The notes under the pieces were generated by a model. That model did not search any database, had not been told where the DNA came from, and saw only the letters and a program-made list of their open reading frames with translations. From Thermoplasmata archaeon (lineage in GTDB: Archaea > Thermoplasmatota > Thermoplasmata > Thermoplasmatales > Thermoplasmataceae), in NCBI GenBank assembly GCA_021818715.1, contig JAKATN010000001.1:62001-126000 (forward strand): a stretch of DNA of 64,000 nucleotides. Reading direction: 5' to 3'. Below, piece by piece: positions 20,738-28,718 of this stretch (the first letter of the stretch is position 1; the number at the start of each line of letters is the position of its first letter). The position numbers were made by a program, and so were the translations under genes.

Positions 20738-20756
20738 CGTTTTTTATTTTTCTTGA
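20738..20756 (+). terminator. T-rich terminator after 23S rRNA
   Basis: GCGTTTTTTATTTTTCTTG follows the 3' processing stem; T-runs are sufficient for archaeal termination. Confidence 0.5.
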
Positions 20757-20912
20757 TATGTTGGTAGTCTGATCAATTTTATGCGTTTTCCATCTCGCGT
20801 GTATTCAGCGGGAGGCAGGCATTCAAACTCAACTTATTGTTGTACATATGGCGGATAAGCGGGTAGTGGTCAGTGCGATCCTGCGATCTTAGCACAGGTG
20901 TTCAGTGTCTAT

Positions 20913-21593
20913 TCACGCATCGCGATTTTCATTCTTTCTTCGAAAGCTGACAATCAGAAGTCTGCGATCGCCGCTATGTTCAATCGTTGTGTCATAACCC
21001 GGGAAGGTCAACTCCTCTGCATATCTTTTCGACAGGGCATGTTTCCTGATCAACGGGAGGCGGCCGTAAAGGCCGTCGTAATCTGCTTCAAATATGGCAA
21101 GGGTGCCGTCGTCCGTCAATTTCTGCAGAAGATATTCCAGGCTCTGCCTCTTCTCGATCCAGTGATGGAATGAAAACGATGAAATTATCATATCATAATT
21201 TCCAGGGAGATCAATTTTTCGGCTGCTGCCTTCAGCAACCGTCACCCTCGTGGTTAAACCAAGTTTGGCAGCACGCTTCTCTGCTATCTTCACCATTGGC
21301 ACTGAAGGGTCAATCCCATAGAGTGATGCATCAGGCATTTCGCCTGCAAGATGCAAGAGGACGTCACCCGGGCCACAGCCCACATCAAGAATGTGCATTG
21401 GTTTCCTCACCTTGACGAAATCAATAATCTGCCTGTACGGCTTCCATACACTCATACCTGAAAAGCGGGAATACAGGCATGAAGTGATCCTGCCGAATCT
21501 TTCCTCGCCGTCAAGGTAGAGATCCGGCTTACTGTGATGTGTTATACTTTCGTTTTCTGGCATTTCCATATCTGTCCAATGGCATTCAGGCAA
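20913..21593 (-). CDS. class I SAM-dependent methyltransferase
   Basis: 226 residues with the standard Rossmann methyltransferase motifs: motif I LDVGCGPGDVLLHLA (near residue 69), the acidic residue of motif II in YGIDPSVPM, and post-II/motif IV DMIISSFSFHHW. The C-terminal third (LAIFEADYDGLYGRLPL) fits UbiE/small-molecule methyltransferases. The substrate is unknown. Several in-frame Met codons near the N-terminus (residues 1, 9, 11) leave the start uncertain. It lies between 23S rRNA and an HTH regulator on the same strand as the regulator; an rRNA substrate is possible but not indicated by motifs. Confidence 0.85.
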   Translation of the reverse strand: MPECHWTDMEMPENESITHHSKPDLYLDGEERFGRITSCLYSRFSGMSVWKPYRQIIDFVKVRKPMHILDVGCGPGDVLLHLAGEMPDASLYGIDPSVPMVKIAEKRAAKLGLTTRVTVAEGSSRKIDLPGNYDMIISSFSFHHWIEKRQSLEYLLQKLTDDGTLAIFEADYDGLYGRLPLIRKHALSKRYAEELTFPGYDTTIEHSGDRRLLIVSFRRKNENRDA

Positions 21594-21633
21594 TAATACT
21601 TGGTACCGTTCTGCATCGGTAGTGGGTACGCGA

Positions 21634-22428
21634 TCATTCCCTGTGGTCGAAATAGAAGTTTACTGATTTCTTCAGGCCTCGCCGGAGAATCTCGGAGAGA
21701 GAAGATGGAGAAATGCCAATCATCCCTGCCAGTTTGGTGAGCGATGTCCTTGAATCCTGTTCAAAATAACCTTTATCCAGAGCGATCTTTAGTATGTCCC
21801 TCTGTCTCTCCGTCAGTTCCCGTCTCGCATAGGGGGCAATGGCCTTAATGTTGTAATGAATAGAAGTCGTGGCCATGCGGGCTTCGAGATTCCTGAGATC
21901 GCGAATGGAATGTAGCAGCAGCCTGTACTGCATCGTGTCATTTCCCACTGCCCTGGCACTAAGGACTGTGTAGAATGGAGACGAAAAAAATGAGCACGCT
22001 GGGCAATTCGGGGTATTAACCCAGAGCGATCCTGCAGCCCTGTGCACTTTTAATTTTCTTCTGGCGAGCCTCCTCATCACCACGCGTCCCCCGTCATTGC
22101 ATACCATCCTGTGCGTGGTGGCATTTGCACCCAGGGAAATGCGATCGATCGCGCAGTCAAATCCGGATAGGGCTTGTGAAAGTTCGCAATCCTTCGTCTC
22201 CATCTCTATTACAGCCTCGATGCGATTCTTTCTGAGCCTATGCAGAGTCCTATTTTCCGTATGTAATAATTTGTATCTCAGTAGTATTCTTTCTGCTTTA
22301 CAGCTAAGGGAAATTGACCTGATCCGTTTGTGCAATCCATGTAGGAGGGCACAGTTAGTATTATTGGGTGCGAACTTTATCTCTTCCCACTCAGGCCCGA
22401 ATCCCGTTTGATGGAAGGTAAACCACAA
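21634..22428 (-). CDS. HTH_10-type (bacterio-opsin activator-like) regulator, start uncertain
   Basis: C-terminal HTH of the bacterio-opsin-activator type: ELTERQRDILKIALDKGYFEQ, then SLTKLAGMIGISPSSLSEILRRGLKK and a terminal NFYFDHRE. The middle has CPACSFFSSPF, a CxxC motif shared with a paralogue at 53210-53881, with which it aligns along nearly the full length. Conserved sequence (RKNRIEAVIEM) begins upstream of the Met that starts METKDCEL. No ATG/GTG/TTG lies close to the alignment start, only a TTG about 44 residues further up and the frame's first codon at 22428. True length is probably 220-235 residues. Ligand unknown; the cysteines suggest a metal- or redox-sensing input. Confidence 0.78.
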   Translation of the reverse strand: MWFTFHQTGFGPEWEEIKFAPNNTNCALLHGLHKRIRSISLSCKAERILLRYKLLHTENRTLHRLRKNRIEAVIEMETKDCELSQALSGFDCAIDRISLGANATTHRMVCNDGGRVVMRRLARRKLKVHRAAGSLWVNTPNCPACSFFSSPFYTVLSARAVGNDTMQYRLLLHSIRDLRNLEARMATTSIHYNIKAIAPYARRELTERQRDILKIALDKGYFEQDSRTSLTKLAGMIGISPSSLSEILRRGLKKSVNFYFDHRE

Positions 22429-22586
22429 AAGCCCACCGAATCTTCAGTTCTTTGCTCATTAAGTTTGATCGATATGGCGCGAGAAACTTAGGTCCATTCT
22501 CGCGTCAGCAGTTTCCGGAAATTACTATCTGCACTGAGCCACTTCAATACCTACTGTTCTGGAATGCGAGTCTGTCATCATCGCGT

Positions 22587-23453
22587 TTATGCGCTTGGAG
22601 ACGCATTTAAGGACTTTATCAGTCCTGCAGCGATACCCTCGTAGATCTTGGCAAGATTTCTGTCTTTTGTAACAGCCGGAATCCCCGCATCCGAATTGGA
22701 CACTATTTCCGGAATAAGCGGAATCCTGCCAAGAAAATTCAGGTTGTTTGATTTGGCAACTTCCTCTGCACCCCCCTTCTTGAAAATAGGCACCTCCTTG
22801 CCGCAATGGGGGCAGATAAAACCGCTCATATTCTCCACGATACCAAGAACCTTGAGTTTCAGGGTCTCTGCGAAATTGATCGCCTTCTTTGCGTCAAGTA
22901 GCGCAAGTTCCTGCGGTGTGACTATTACCACAACGCCGTCCGTAACATCAGGAATGAGTTGTGCCACTGTCAGGGCTTCATCGCCAGTGCCCGGCGGAAA
23001 ATCCATGATGACATAATCCATGTCTTTCCACACAACATCTTCAAGGAACTGCTGGACTGCCTTGTGCCTCAGCGCCCCTCTCCATATGACTGCTGTGTTT
23101 TCGTCAGGGAGCATGAAGGCCATGGATATCACGCTCACTCCGTACTGTGTCTGTACCGGCCTTATGCCTGTCTCGTCTGCATAAAGTTTCATATCAGAAA
23201 CTCCGAGCAGCTTGGGATCATCAGGACCATTGATGTCTGCATCTATAAGCCCAACTTTGTTCCCCATTGATGCAAGGGTAACCGCAAGGTTTACGGAAAA
23301 AGTGGACTTACCAACGCCCCCCTTTCCGCTCATCACGAGTATGGTGTGCTTGACCCCCTTATATTTTGTTGATTTCTGAGGGGCCGTTATGATAAGTGGC
23401 GGTGGAGCATTGTCCATTTTTATGGTTCCTTTGGGCATCTTACTGAATTTCAT
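22587..23453 (-). CDS. Mrp/NBP35-family Fe-S cluster carrier ATPase
   Basis: 288 residues. Deviant Walker A GKGGVGKST (near residue 43), switch-like DADINGPDDPKLLG, Walker B DYVIMDFPPGTGDE, and a C-terminal C-x2-C (CPHC) that bridges a labile [4Fe-4S] cluster between two subunits. Members load clusters into target proteins and are nearly universal in archaea. It is preceded by a roughly 350-base divergent intergenic region shared with an MFS transporter; a 158-base gap separates its end from the HTH regulator. Confidence 0.93.
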   Translation of the reverse strand: MKFSKMPKGTIKMDNAPPPLIITAPQKSTKYKGVKHTILVMSGKGGVGKSTFSVNLAVTLASMGNKVGLIDADINGPDDPKLLGVSDMKLYADETGIRPVQTQYGVSVISMAFMLPDENTAVIWRGALRHKAVQQFLEDVVWKDMDYVIMDFPPGTGDEALTVAQLIPDVTDGVVVIVTPQELALLDAKKAINFAETLKLKVLGIVENMSGFICPHCGKEVPIFKKGGAEEVAKSNNLNFLGRIPLIPEIVSNSDAGIPAVTKDRNLAKIYEGIAAGLIKSLNASPSA

Positions 23454-23803
23454 CTCTTTATTTTACCCTTGTTTAATTCCTGCAGAAACAATCATAACAT
23501 GCCGCAGGCAACTTAAGATTATGCAAAAAGCAAAAGTAACTTTCAGAGTGAGCAATTTTGCGAAACCATTCCCTTTCAATACTGGCAGTAGCTTTAGTCA
23601 TGAACTCTACCCTCTTGCGCCGTTTACTTTTTTGCAAAATAACGGAATAAATGCTTTATTTCCAAGGTATTTCAAATTGTCTTTTTCTACGGATCGTAAA
23701 CAATATAAATACTAGATGATTCAGGCATCGTATTCAAGTTATTTCCATTATTTCCCAAGCCAAGTAAGGCTTGGTGCCAAAGTATAAGCATGGTGTATGC
23801 AAA
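23454..23803. other. divergent intergenic region between mrp and the MFS gene
   Basis: About 350 AT-rich bases with no supported gene. It contains a TATA-like ATATAAATA (23703-23711) oriented to the transporter and the hairpin described separately; small open frames here show no recognisable product. Confidence 0.5.
23755..23774 (+). promoter_or_regulatory. perfect hairpin in the MFS transporter leader
   Basis: CCAAGCC-AAGTAA-GGCTTGG, a 7-bp stem with a 6-base loop, about 45 bases after the TATA-like box and 30 bases before ATG 23804. It could be an operator or an RNA structure controlling translation. It is not followed by a T-run, so a terminator is unlikely. Confidence 0.5.
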
Positions 23804-25114
23804 ATGGTTGAAGATTTGATCAAAGAGAATGTTCTGGATAAAGGTAGATTGGATACAAGGAAACAGATACTTGCCGCCTGGGGGGGATGGCTACTTGATG
23901 GCTATTCATCAATTGCCTACCTTGTGGTCATATTTATTCTGGCCGCAAGCCTGTTTCCATCGTCTCTCGGTGCATGGGCGCTGATTCTTACAGTAGGTGG
24001 AACCTCTTTTGGTGCTGCTGCAAGGGTTGTTGGATCAACGGTGCTTGGAAATTACATCGGTGACAAGATAGGAAGGAAGGCACTGCTGACATGGTCCATC
24101 GTAGGTTTCTCTGTTTTCACTGCCTCAATAGGGCTGGTTCCGTCATACGAAAGCATTGGCTTGTTTTCTCCTGTGCTGGTGTATATCTTCGTCATTTTTG
24201 CAGGCGTTTTTGCCGGGGCAGAGTATGGTGGAGGAGCTTCGCTGGCAATGGAGAGCGTTCCAAAGGAAAAGAGAAACACAGTTGGTGCATTCGTTCAGAG
24301 TGGCTTCGGGACGGGATATTTTCTGGTAGTGCTGGTTGCGTTGTCTCTTGAGCACTTCTTCGGAAGGGCAGACTACATGGCATATGGCTGGAGGTGGGTC
24401 TTCATCATTGCCCTGATTCCCGGTCTTCTCACATTGCTAGTAAGATACATTTCACACGAATCTCCTGTGTTTGAGGAAATGCACCGGAAAAATGAGGTAG
24501 CCAGGACCCCTGCTAGGGACATGCTGAAACAGCGAATGTTTCTGCCAGCCATACTGATGATGACGGGCCTGCTCTTCATCAATCAGGCTACATTCTCTTT
24601 CTATCCAGTCCTCACGGGATACGTTGGGATCATAGGCAATAACTATTTCTATGCCCTGCTGGCAATAAACTTCATCTCTCTGATAGGCGTATGGACGGGC
24701 GGTATACTGTTTGCCAATGACCTGAGAAGAAGGAACGTGATGATGACTCTTGCAGCTATATTTATAGTGCCCAGCGCGATCTACGTATACCTTGGCTATT
24801 CCACCAGCTTTGTCCAGTTCACTGTTGTTTTCTCCGTTCAGGCGTTCTTTGAGGCGATGATGTTTTCGTTGCTCCCAGCCTTCCTGAGCCAGAACTTCAG
24901 CAAAAGATCGCGCTCCACTTCCGTGGGGGTATCGTACAACAGCGGCGCAGTTGTAGGCGGGCTGGCGCTTGTGATCCTTACGTTAGAAGCCAAAGTGGTG
25001 GATCTGAAGCTTGCCTGGAGCCTGGATCTGTACATAGCCGGTATAGCAATGCTGGTCGGCCTGTATTTATCCGTGGACAGGTCAAACCAGAAAGGAGACT
25101 CCATCAACGAGTAA
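23804..25114 (+). CDS. MFS transporter, metabolite:H+ symporter type
   Basis: About 436 residues from ATG 23804 (an in-frame TTG at 23771 lies within the hairpin stem and adds a polar tail). Twelve hydrophobic segments. The loop between segments 2 and 3 carries GDKIGRKALL, the major facilitator signature; PAFLSQNFSKRSRSTSVGVSYNSGAVVGG is the equivalent in the second half. The cytoplasmic loop after segment 6 has HESPVFEEMHRKNEVA, characteristic of the metabolite:H+ symporter and sugar-porter groups. Substrate not predictable; proton-driven uptake fits an acidic habitat. A TATA-like box and a hairpin precede it. Confidence 0.88.
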   Translation: MVEDLIKENVLDKGRLDTRKQILAAWGGWLLDGYSSIAYLVVIFILAASLFPSSLGAWALILTVGGTSFGAAARVVGSTVLGNYIGDKIGRKALLTWSIVGFSVFTASIGLVPSYESIGLFSPVLVYIFVIFAGVFAGAEYGGGASLAMESVPKEKRNTVGAFVQSGFGTGYFLVVLVALSLEHFFGRADYMAYGWRWVFIIALIPGLLTLLVRYISHESPVFEEMHRKNEVARTPARDMLKQRMFLPAILMMTGLLFINQATFSFYPVLTGYVGIIGNNYFYALLAINFISLIGVWTGGILFANDLRRRNVMMTLAAIFIVPSAIYVYLGYSTSFVQFTVVFSVQAFFEAMMFSLLPAFLSQNFSKRSRSTSVGVSYNSGAVVGGLALVILTLEAKVVDLKLAWSLDLYIAGIAMLVGLYLSVDRSNQKGDSINE

Positions 25115-25205
25115 GAAAGTGGTGCTGAACGCACGTATGCACCAAATTTTATTTTTATGTTTTTTCCTTCTTTCTTTGTAATGTCCTGTTACGATAATTC
25201 AGCCT

Positions 25206-26168
25206 TCAAATCCGTCTCATCCTTACGCTACCGATGGAGTGATCCTGAAGCTTTTCCAGGATGAGGTGGGCATGGTATTTTGTGGGATCTATATTTTCTC
25301 TCAGGTTCACTGCGTTTATTTCATCCCAAATTCCGCCTGCAATTTTTACGGCCTCATCTTCCGTGAGATATGAATAGGAATGGAAGAACGACTCGCTGTC
25401 GGCAAACGCGGTTTTCATCAATACCTTGAATCTTTCCAGGAACCAGTTCTTGATATCGTTTTCCTGTGCATCAATATATATGGAGAAATCAAAGAAGTCT
25501 GAGACAAAGAATCCAGGCGCTTTTCCTGTCTTTGAGGTCCTGGTCTGAAGAACATTCAGCCCCTCAAGAATCACAATGTCAGGATCATCCACTATGTGGA
25601 ACTGGTCTGGCACTATGTCGTACTTCAGATGGGAATACACCGGCACCTTCAATCCGGTGGAACCGGATTTCAGGTCATAAAGAAATCCTATCAGCGAATG
25701 AATATTGTAGCTTTCCGGGAAACCCTTTTTGTTCATTAACCCTCTTTCTTCAAGGTTTTTGTTGTCGTAAAGGAACCCGTCAGTTGGTATCAGGTCAACC
25801 ACCGGATGTTCTGGCCAGGAAGAAATGAGGGTCTTAAGCAGCCTAGATATGGTGCTTTTTCCAACAGCGACGCTGCCTGCAATTCCGATTATGAACGGAA
25901 TCTTCTCGTGGCGGGTGCCCAGGAATTCTTTCCTGGAATTGTAAAGGTCTCTGGCAGACTGGTAGTATATATTCAGCAATCTCGACAGGGCGAGATATAT
26001 ATCCTCCACCTCAGAAATCGATATCTTCTCGTTTATGCCTTTTATCTGGTCCAGGTCGGCCGAATTCAGCGTTAAGGGCGTGTTATTCCTGAGATTCCTC
26101 CAAGCTTCCCTGGAGAAGGAAACGTATGGAGAAAGCCTTCCCTGTTGTGGGTCTTTTTTTGCCTGCAA
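25206..26168 (-). CDS. coaA: type I (bacterial-type) pantothenate kinase
   Basis: 320 residues. P-loop GSVAVGKST (near residue 107), then PTDGFLYDN and LMNKKGFPESYN, the CoaA substrate-binding signatures, plus ILEGLNVLQ and the C-terminal HLILEKLQDHSIGSVRMRRI. It phosphorylates pantothenate in CoA synthesis. Most archaea instead use pantoate kinase plus phosphopantothenate synthetase; a pantothenate kinase has been characterised from Picrophilus torridus, so its presence in this order has precedent. It stands alone on the minus strand and converges on the MFS transporter. Confidence 0.94.
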   Translation of the reverse strand: MQAKKDPQQGRLSPYVSFSREAWRNLRNNTPLTLNSADLDQIKGINEKISISEVEDIYLALSRLLNIYYQSARDLYNSRKEFLGTRHEKIPFIIGIAGSVAVGKSTISRLLKTLISSWPEHPVVDLIPTDGFLYDNKNLEERGLMNKKGFPESYNIHSLIGFLYDLKSGSTGLKVPVYSHLKYDIVPDQFHIVDDPDIVILEGLNVLQTRTSKTGKAPGFFVSDFFDFSIYIDAQENDIKNWFLERFKVLMKTAFADSESFFHSYSYLTEDEAVKIAGGIWDEINAVNLRENIDPTKYHAHLILEKLQDHSIGSVRMRRI

Positions 26169-26260
26169 CGGTTACTGAATGCCCAACTCATATTTACCAT
26201 CTGCCAGTGTGCCTTCAGATCCAATAAACCCCTAATTCTCCTTCATTGCCAGGTGCACGG

Positions 26261-27241
26261 TTATAGCACGAGATAAGCAAAGATTGCAAAGAATATCAGG
26301 CCCAATGAAAGCGCATGCGCCGGGAATCGGCCCCTCAGGAGAAGCAACCCATATATCAGGGAAACCGTCTCGGTGGCAATCACGCTTATCACGGCGCTAT
26401 CGTTAACAACCAGCGGAAAAATTAAGAGGGCTATCCCCGGATAGAGCGTGGAATATAGCACCTTCTCTCCCACCAGCGAACCAACCGCAAGGGAATCCTT
26501 CCCCCTGTAACCCCATATCATCGCCGTCATTGTTTCCGGGATTATTGTGGCAAAAGGGACAACCAAAATCGCAAGTGTGAGCGGGCTCAGCCCTAATTGC
26601 AGAGAAACGCTGCCTATTCCTACAACAACAAGTTCCGAGCCATAGAACAGGATTGCAATGGAAGCCACGATCTGGATCAATTCGGCTTTTCCGGTGGAAA
26701 TGAATCTCGACAGATAGGGATCGGCCGGAATTTCCGCCATCCCAGCGCCTGCCTTCGCCCTCATCAGACGCACATAATATGCATATGAAACGAGAAAAAC
26801 CACGCCCAGAAACAAATCGAATTCCCTGGACACATACCCGGCCAGCAGGAGCAAAGGATACAGGATAGAGATCAGGAGGTAAGGATAGGAAAGCGATCTG
26901 TCAATTTGCAATGTGGAGGACCTCCGGTTTCCCCTGATAAACGATGGCAGGATGGCAAGCAGTACCAGAGTGTAAGCAAGAGAGGAAGAAATGAAAGGTT
27001 CACCAAATATCACGCCTGTTGCAATCTCGTGGCCTTCTGTCTTGTCTGGAAGCAGCAAAGCCATAATGAATACAACAAATTCAGGGAATGAAGTAAAGAA
27101 AGGAGAAACTATAGATCCCATGAAAGAATCCGGCCATTTCATCTCGAACGCGGCGTATTCAATCACATTTACAAAAATCAGCGATCCGAAGAATACTGCC
27201 AGGACTCCGGAAAGGAGTTCCAGATATTGATACACCTGCAC
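26261..27241 (-). CDS. Na+/Ca2+ (or H+/Ca2+) exchanger-family membrane protein
   Basis: 326 residues with about 10 hydrophobic segments in two halves. Each half carries an alpha-repeat: SPFFTSFPEFVVFIMALLL near residue 46, and VPFATIIPETMTAMIWGYRGKDSLAVGSLVGE near residue 235, with the ion-coordinating Glu after a proline (the PE pairs). This is the CaCA superfamily (YrbG/NCX_Mj relatives). The central acidic loop is short, as in prokaryotic members. Exchange of Ca2+ for H+ or Na+ is inferred from family. No neighbours in the same operon. Confidence 0.85.
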   Translation of the reverse strand: MQVYQYLELLSGVLAVFFGSLIFVNVIEYAAFEMKWPDSFMGSIVSPFFTSFPEFVVFIMALLLPDKTEGHEIATGVIFGEPFISSSLAYTLVLLAILPSFIRGNRRSSTLQIDRSLSYPYLLISILYPLLLLAGYVSREFDLFLGVVFLVSYAYYVRLMRAKAGAGMAEIPADPYLSRFISTGKAELIQIVASIAILFYGSELVVVGIGSVSLQLGLSPLTLAILVVPFATIIPETMTAMIWGYRGKDSLAVGSLVGEKVLYSTLYPGIALLIFPLVVNDSAVISVIATETVSLIYGLLLLRGRFPAHALSLGLIFFAIFAYLVL

Positions 27242-27332
27242 TGTGTATCGATTTCCAAGTGATTAACCTTGCACTGGAATTTCGCGTACGGGAAACGATC
27301 TGCAATCCCGGATCATAACAAATATTAAGCGA

Positions 27333-27476
27333 ATGCAGATGACAGATTTGCACGAAGTTGGAAACTGGCGGCTATTCAGGGGCTGGTATGTCATGTATGT
27401 GGATGGTGTTATTGATCCCGGCACTCTCACAGCAGATGACCTCGTTCACTGCGTATATGGAAGTGCATGGATTTGA
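27333..27476 (+). CDS. possible small ORF overlapping the HIT gene start
   Basis: Open frame of 47 codons starting ATG 27333 (or ATG 27339) and ending TGA 27474-27476, overlapping the HIT start codon by 10 bases. A TATA-like AAATATTAAG (27321-27330) lies very close upstream. The sequence has tryptophan- and tyrosine-rich NWRLFRGWYVMYVDG, unlike random sequence, but no family is recognised. It could be a short leader peptide coupled to HIT translation, or chance. Confidence 0.25.
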   Translation: MQMTDLHEVGNWRLFRGWYVMYVDGVIDPGTLTADDLVHCVYGSAWI

Positions 27477-27949
27477 CGGTTTCAGGCAGGCATGGAGATA
27501 CTGGGCTTGAAAGGGGCCTTAAGAGGGGGTGCGTGTTCTGTGAAAATATACTCACCCACAGGGCCGGCTATTTCGTTTACGAAAATGAATTCCTGGCAAT
27601 ATTCCTGGATCATGCGCCCGTAGAACTCGGGCACCTCCTCATTATCCCAAAAGTGCACTTTGAGAATATTTTTGACATTGATCAGGAATATTATTTGAAG
27701 ATCTGCGAGGCAGCCAGAAGGATTGCGCCAGTACTGCTAAGGGCAACCGACGCAGATGGGCTGAACATAAGCCAGAATAATGGAGCATGCGCTAACCAGC
27801 GCATAATGCACTACCATCTGCATATGATCCCAAGATTCTGCTCTGACAGAATATCGTGGGAAAGAAAGGAATTCAGCCAGGAAGAGATGAAGGGCATCTC
27901 TACCAGGATCAGGGAGAGCATCGAAAGGAAGCGCCCAAATGAACCATGA
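27467..27949 (+). CDS. HIT-family nucleotide hydrolase/transferase
   Basis: 160 residues. N-terminal CVFCENIL (zinc-type CxxC start), LGHLLIIPKVHFENIFDI in the middle, and the histidine triad HYHLHMIPRF near residue 124, containing the nucleophilic histidine. HIT proteins hydrolyse AMP-X or dinucleoside compounds such as AppppA or AMP-lysine. Conserved sequence begins at the CVFC, so the first 20 residues after ATG 27467 may not be translated; no better start is visible. The gap before the next gene is about 160 bases. Confidence 0.9.
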   Translation: MDLTVSGRHGDTGLERGLKRGCVFCENILTHRAGYFVYENEFLAIFLDHAPVELGHLLIIPKVHFENIFDIDQEYYLKICEAARRIAPVLLRATDADGLNISQNNGACANQRIMHYHLHMIPRFCSDRISWERKEFSQEEMKGISTRIRESIERKRPNEP

Positions 27950-28056
27950 TGTCTGCACTCCTTGTTCTTGTAAAGCCTGCAGTCTCAGGTAAGGGAATCC
28001 ATATTCATCATTTTTCCGAGGTAGAATATTCACCGGGAGGGCTGTATCACGGAAAT

Positions 28057-28097
28057 AGGGGTATATCCCCTGAAGACATATTTATACCCTGTGGGGT
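28057..28097 (+). promoter_or_regulatory. promoter with two inverted repeats ahead of the GfcR-like gene
   Basis: TATA box ATATTTATAC (28078-28087) is about 27 bases before ATG 28110, predicting a leaderless mRNA. It is flanked by two short inverted repeats of similar base content: AGGGG-TATAT-CCCCT (28057-28071) upstream, and ACCC-TGTG-GGGT (28086-28097) overlapping the start-site side. They are candidate binding sites for the regulator encoded just downstream. Confidence 0.5.
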
Positions 28098-28109
28098 TTT
28101 ACTGATCAT

Positions 28110-28709
28110 ATGAAAAGCATAGAGGAACTCTACAAGAAAGCTCTTGAACTCAAGAATAAGGGCATTTCGGACAAGGAGATATCCACAGAGTTACACCTTT
28201 CAGTCAACACAGTCACCTGGCTGCTCAGCCAGGAGTTCCTCAAGGGATCAAAGGTTGAAGATGTCAGGGTGGGCTGGAGATCAATAGGGGTCTATGGAAA
28301 CAGGATAATGTACATTGCACAGATAATGGCAGATATCATAGATGAGGAATTATCGAAGGACGGAGGAAAGAGGATAGACTCTATCCTCGGAATAACTATA
28401 AACGGGATACCTTTTGCGACGATGGCCTCCTACCTCATGGAAAAAGAACTCATTGTTTACAGGCCGCACCACTCGAGACAGGAGGGCTTTTTCAGCAGCA
28501 ACTTTGCCTCAGTCAAGGGAAAGAACGTGGTTATAATTGATGACGTAGCGAGCACCGGTGAAACCCTGAGAAGAACCATAACAGACATCAAGAATGAAGG
28601 CGGAATCGTCCTGCTGGTAATTGTGCTGGCCTCAAAACTCCACTCCGATGAGATTTCTGGAGTTAGGATCAGGTCTATTATCAGGACAAACATTATCGGC
28701 AACTCATAA
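28110..28709 (+). CDS. PRTase-fold transcription regulator (GfcR/PyrE-like)
   Basis: 199 residues. N-terminal helix-turn-helix ([31 protein letters not shown], residues 12-43) fused to an orotate-phosphoribosyltransferase-like domain with the PRPP loop [14 protein letters not shown] (near residue 147). The haloarchaeal relative GfcR is a regulator of sugar catabolism, and these proteins use the PRTase domain as a ligand sensor. The promoter has paired inverted repeats, consistent with autoregulation. The lysyl-tRNA synthetase gene follows after 9 bases and probably shares the transcript. Confidence 0.85.
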   Translation: MKSIEELYKKALELKNKGISDKEISTELHLSVNTVTWLLSQEFLKGSKVEDVRVGWRSIGVYGNRIMYIAQIMADIIDEELSKDGGKRIDSILGITINGIPFATMASYLMEKELIVYRPHHSRQEGFFSSNFASVKGKNVVIIDDVASTGETLRRTITDIKNEGGIVLLVIVLASKLHSDEISGVRIRSIIRTNIIGNS

Positions 28710-28718
28710 TGGTAAGTT

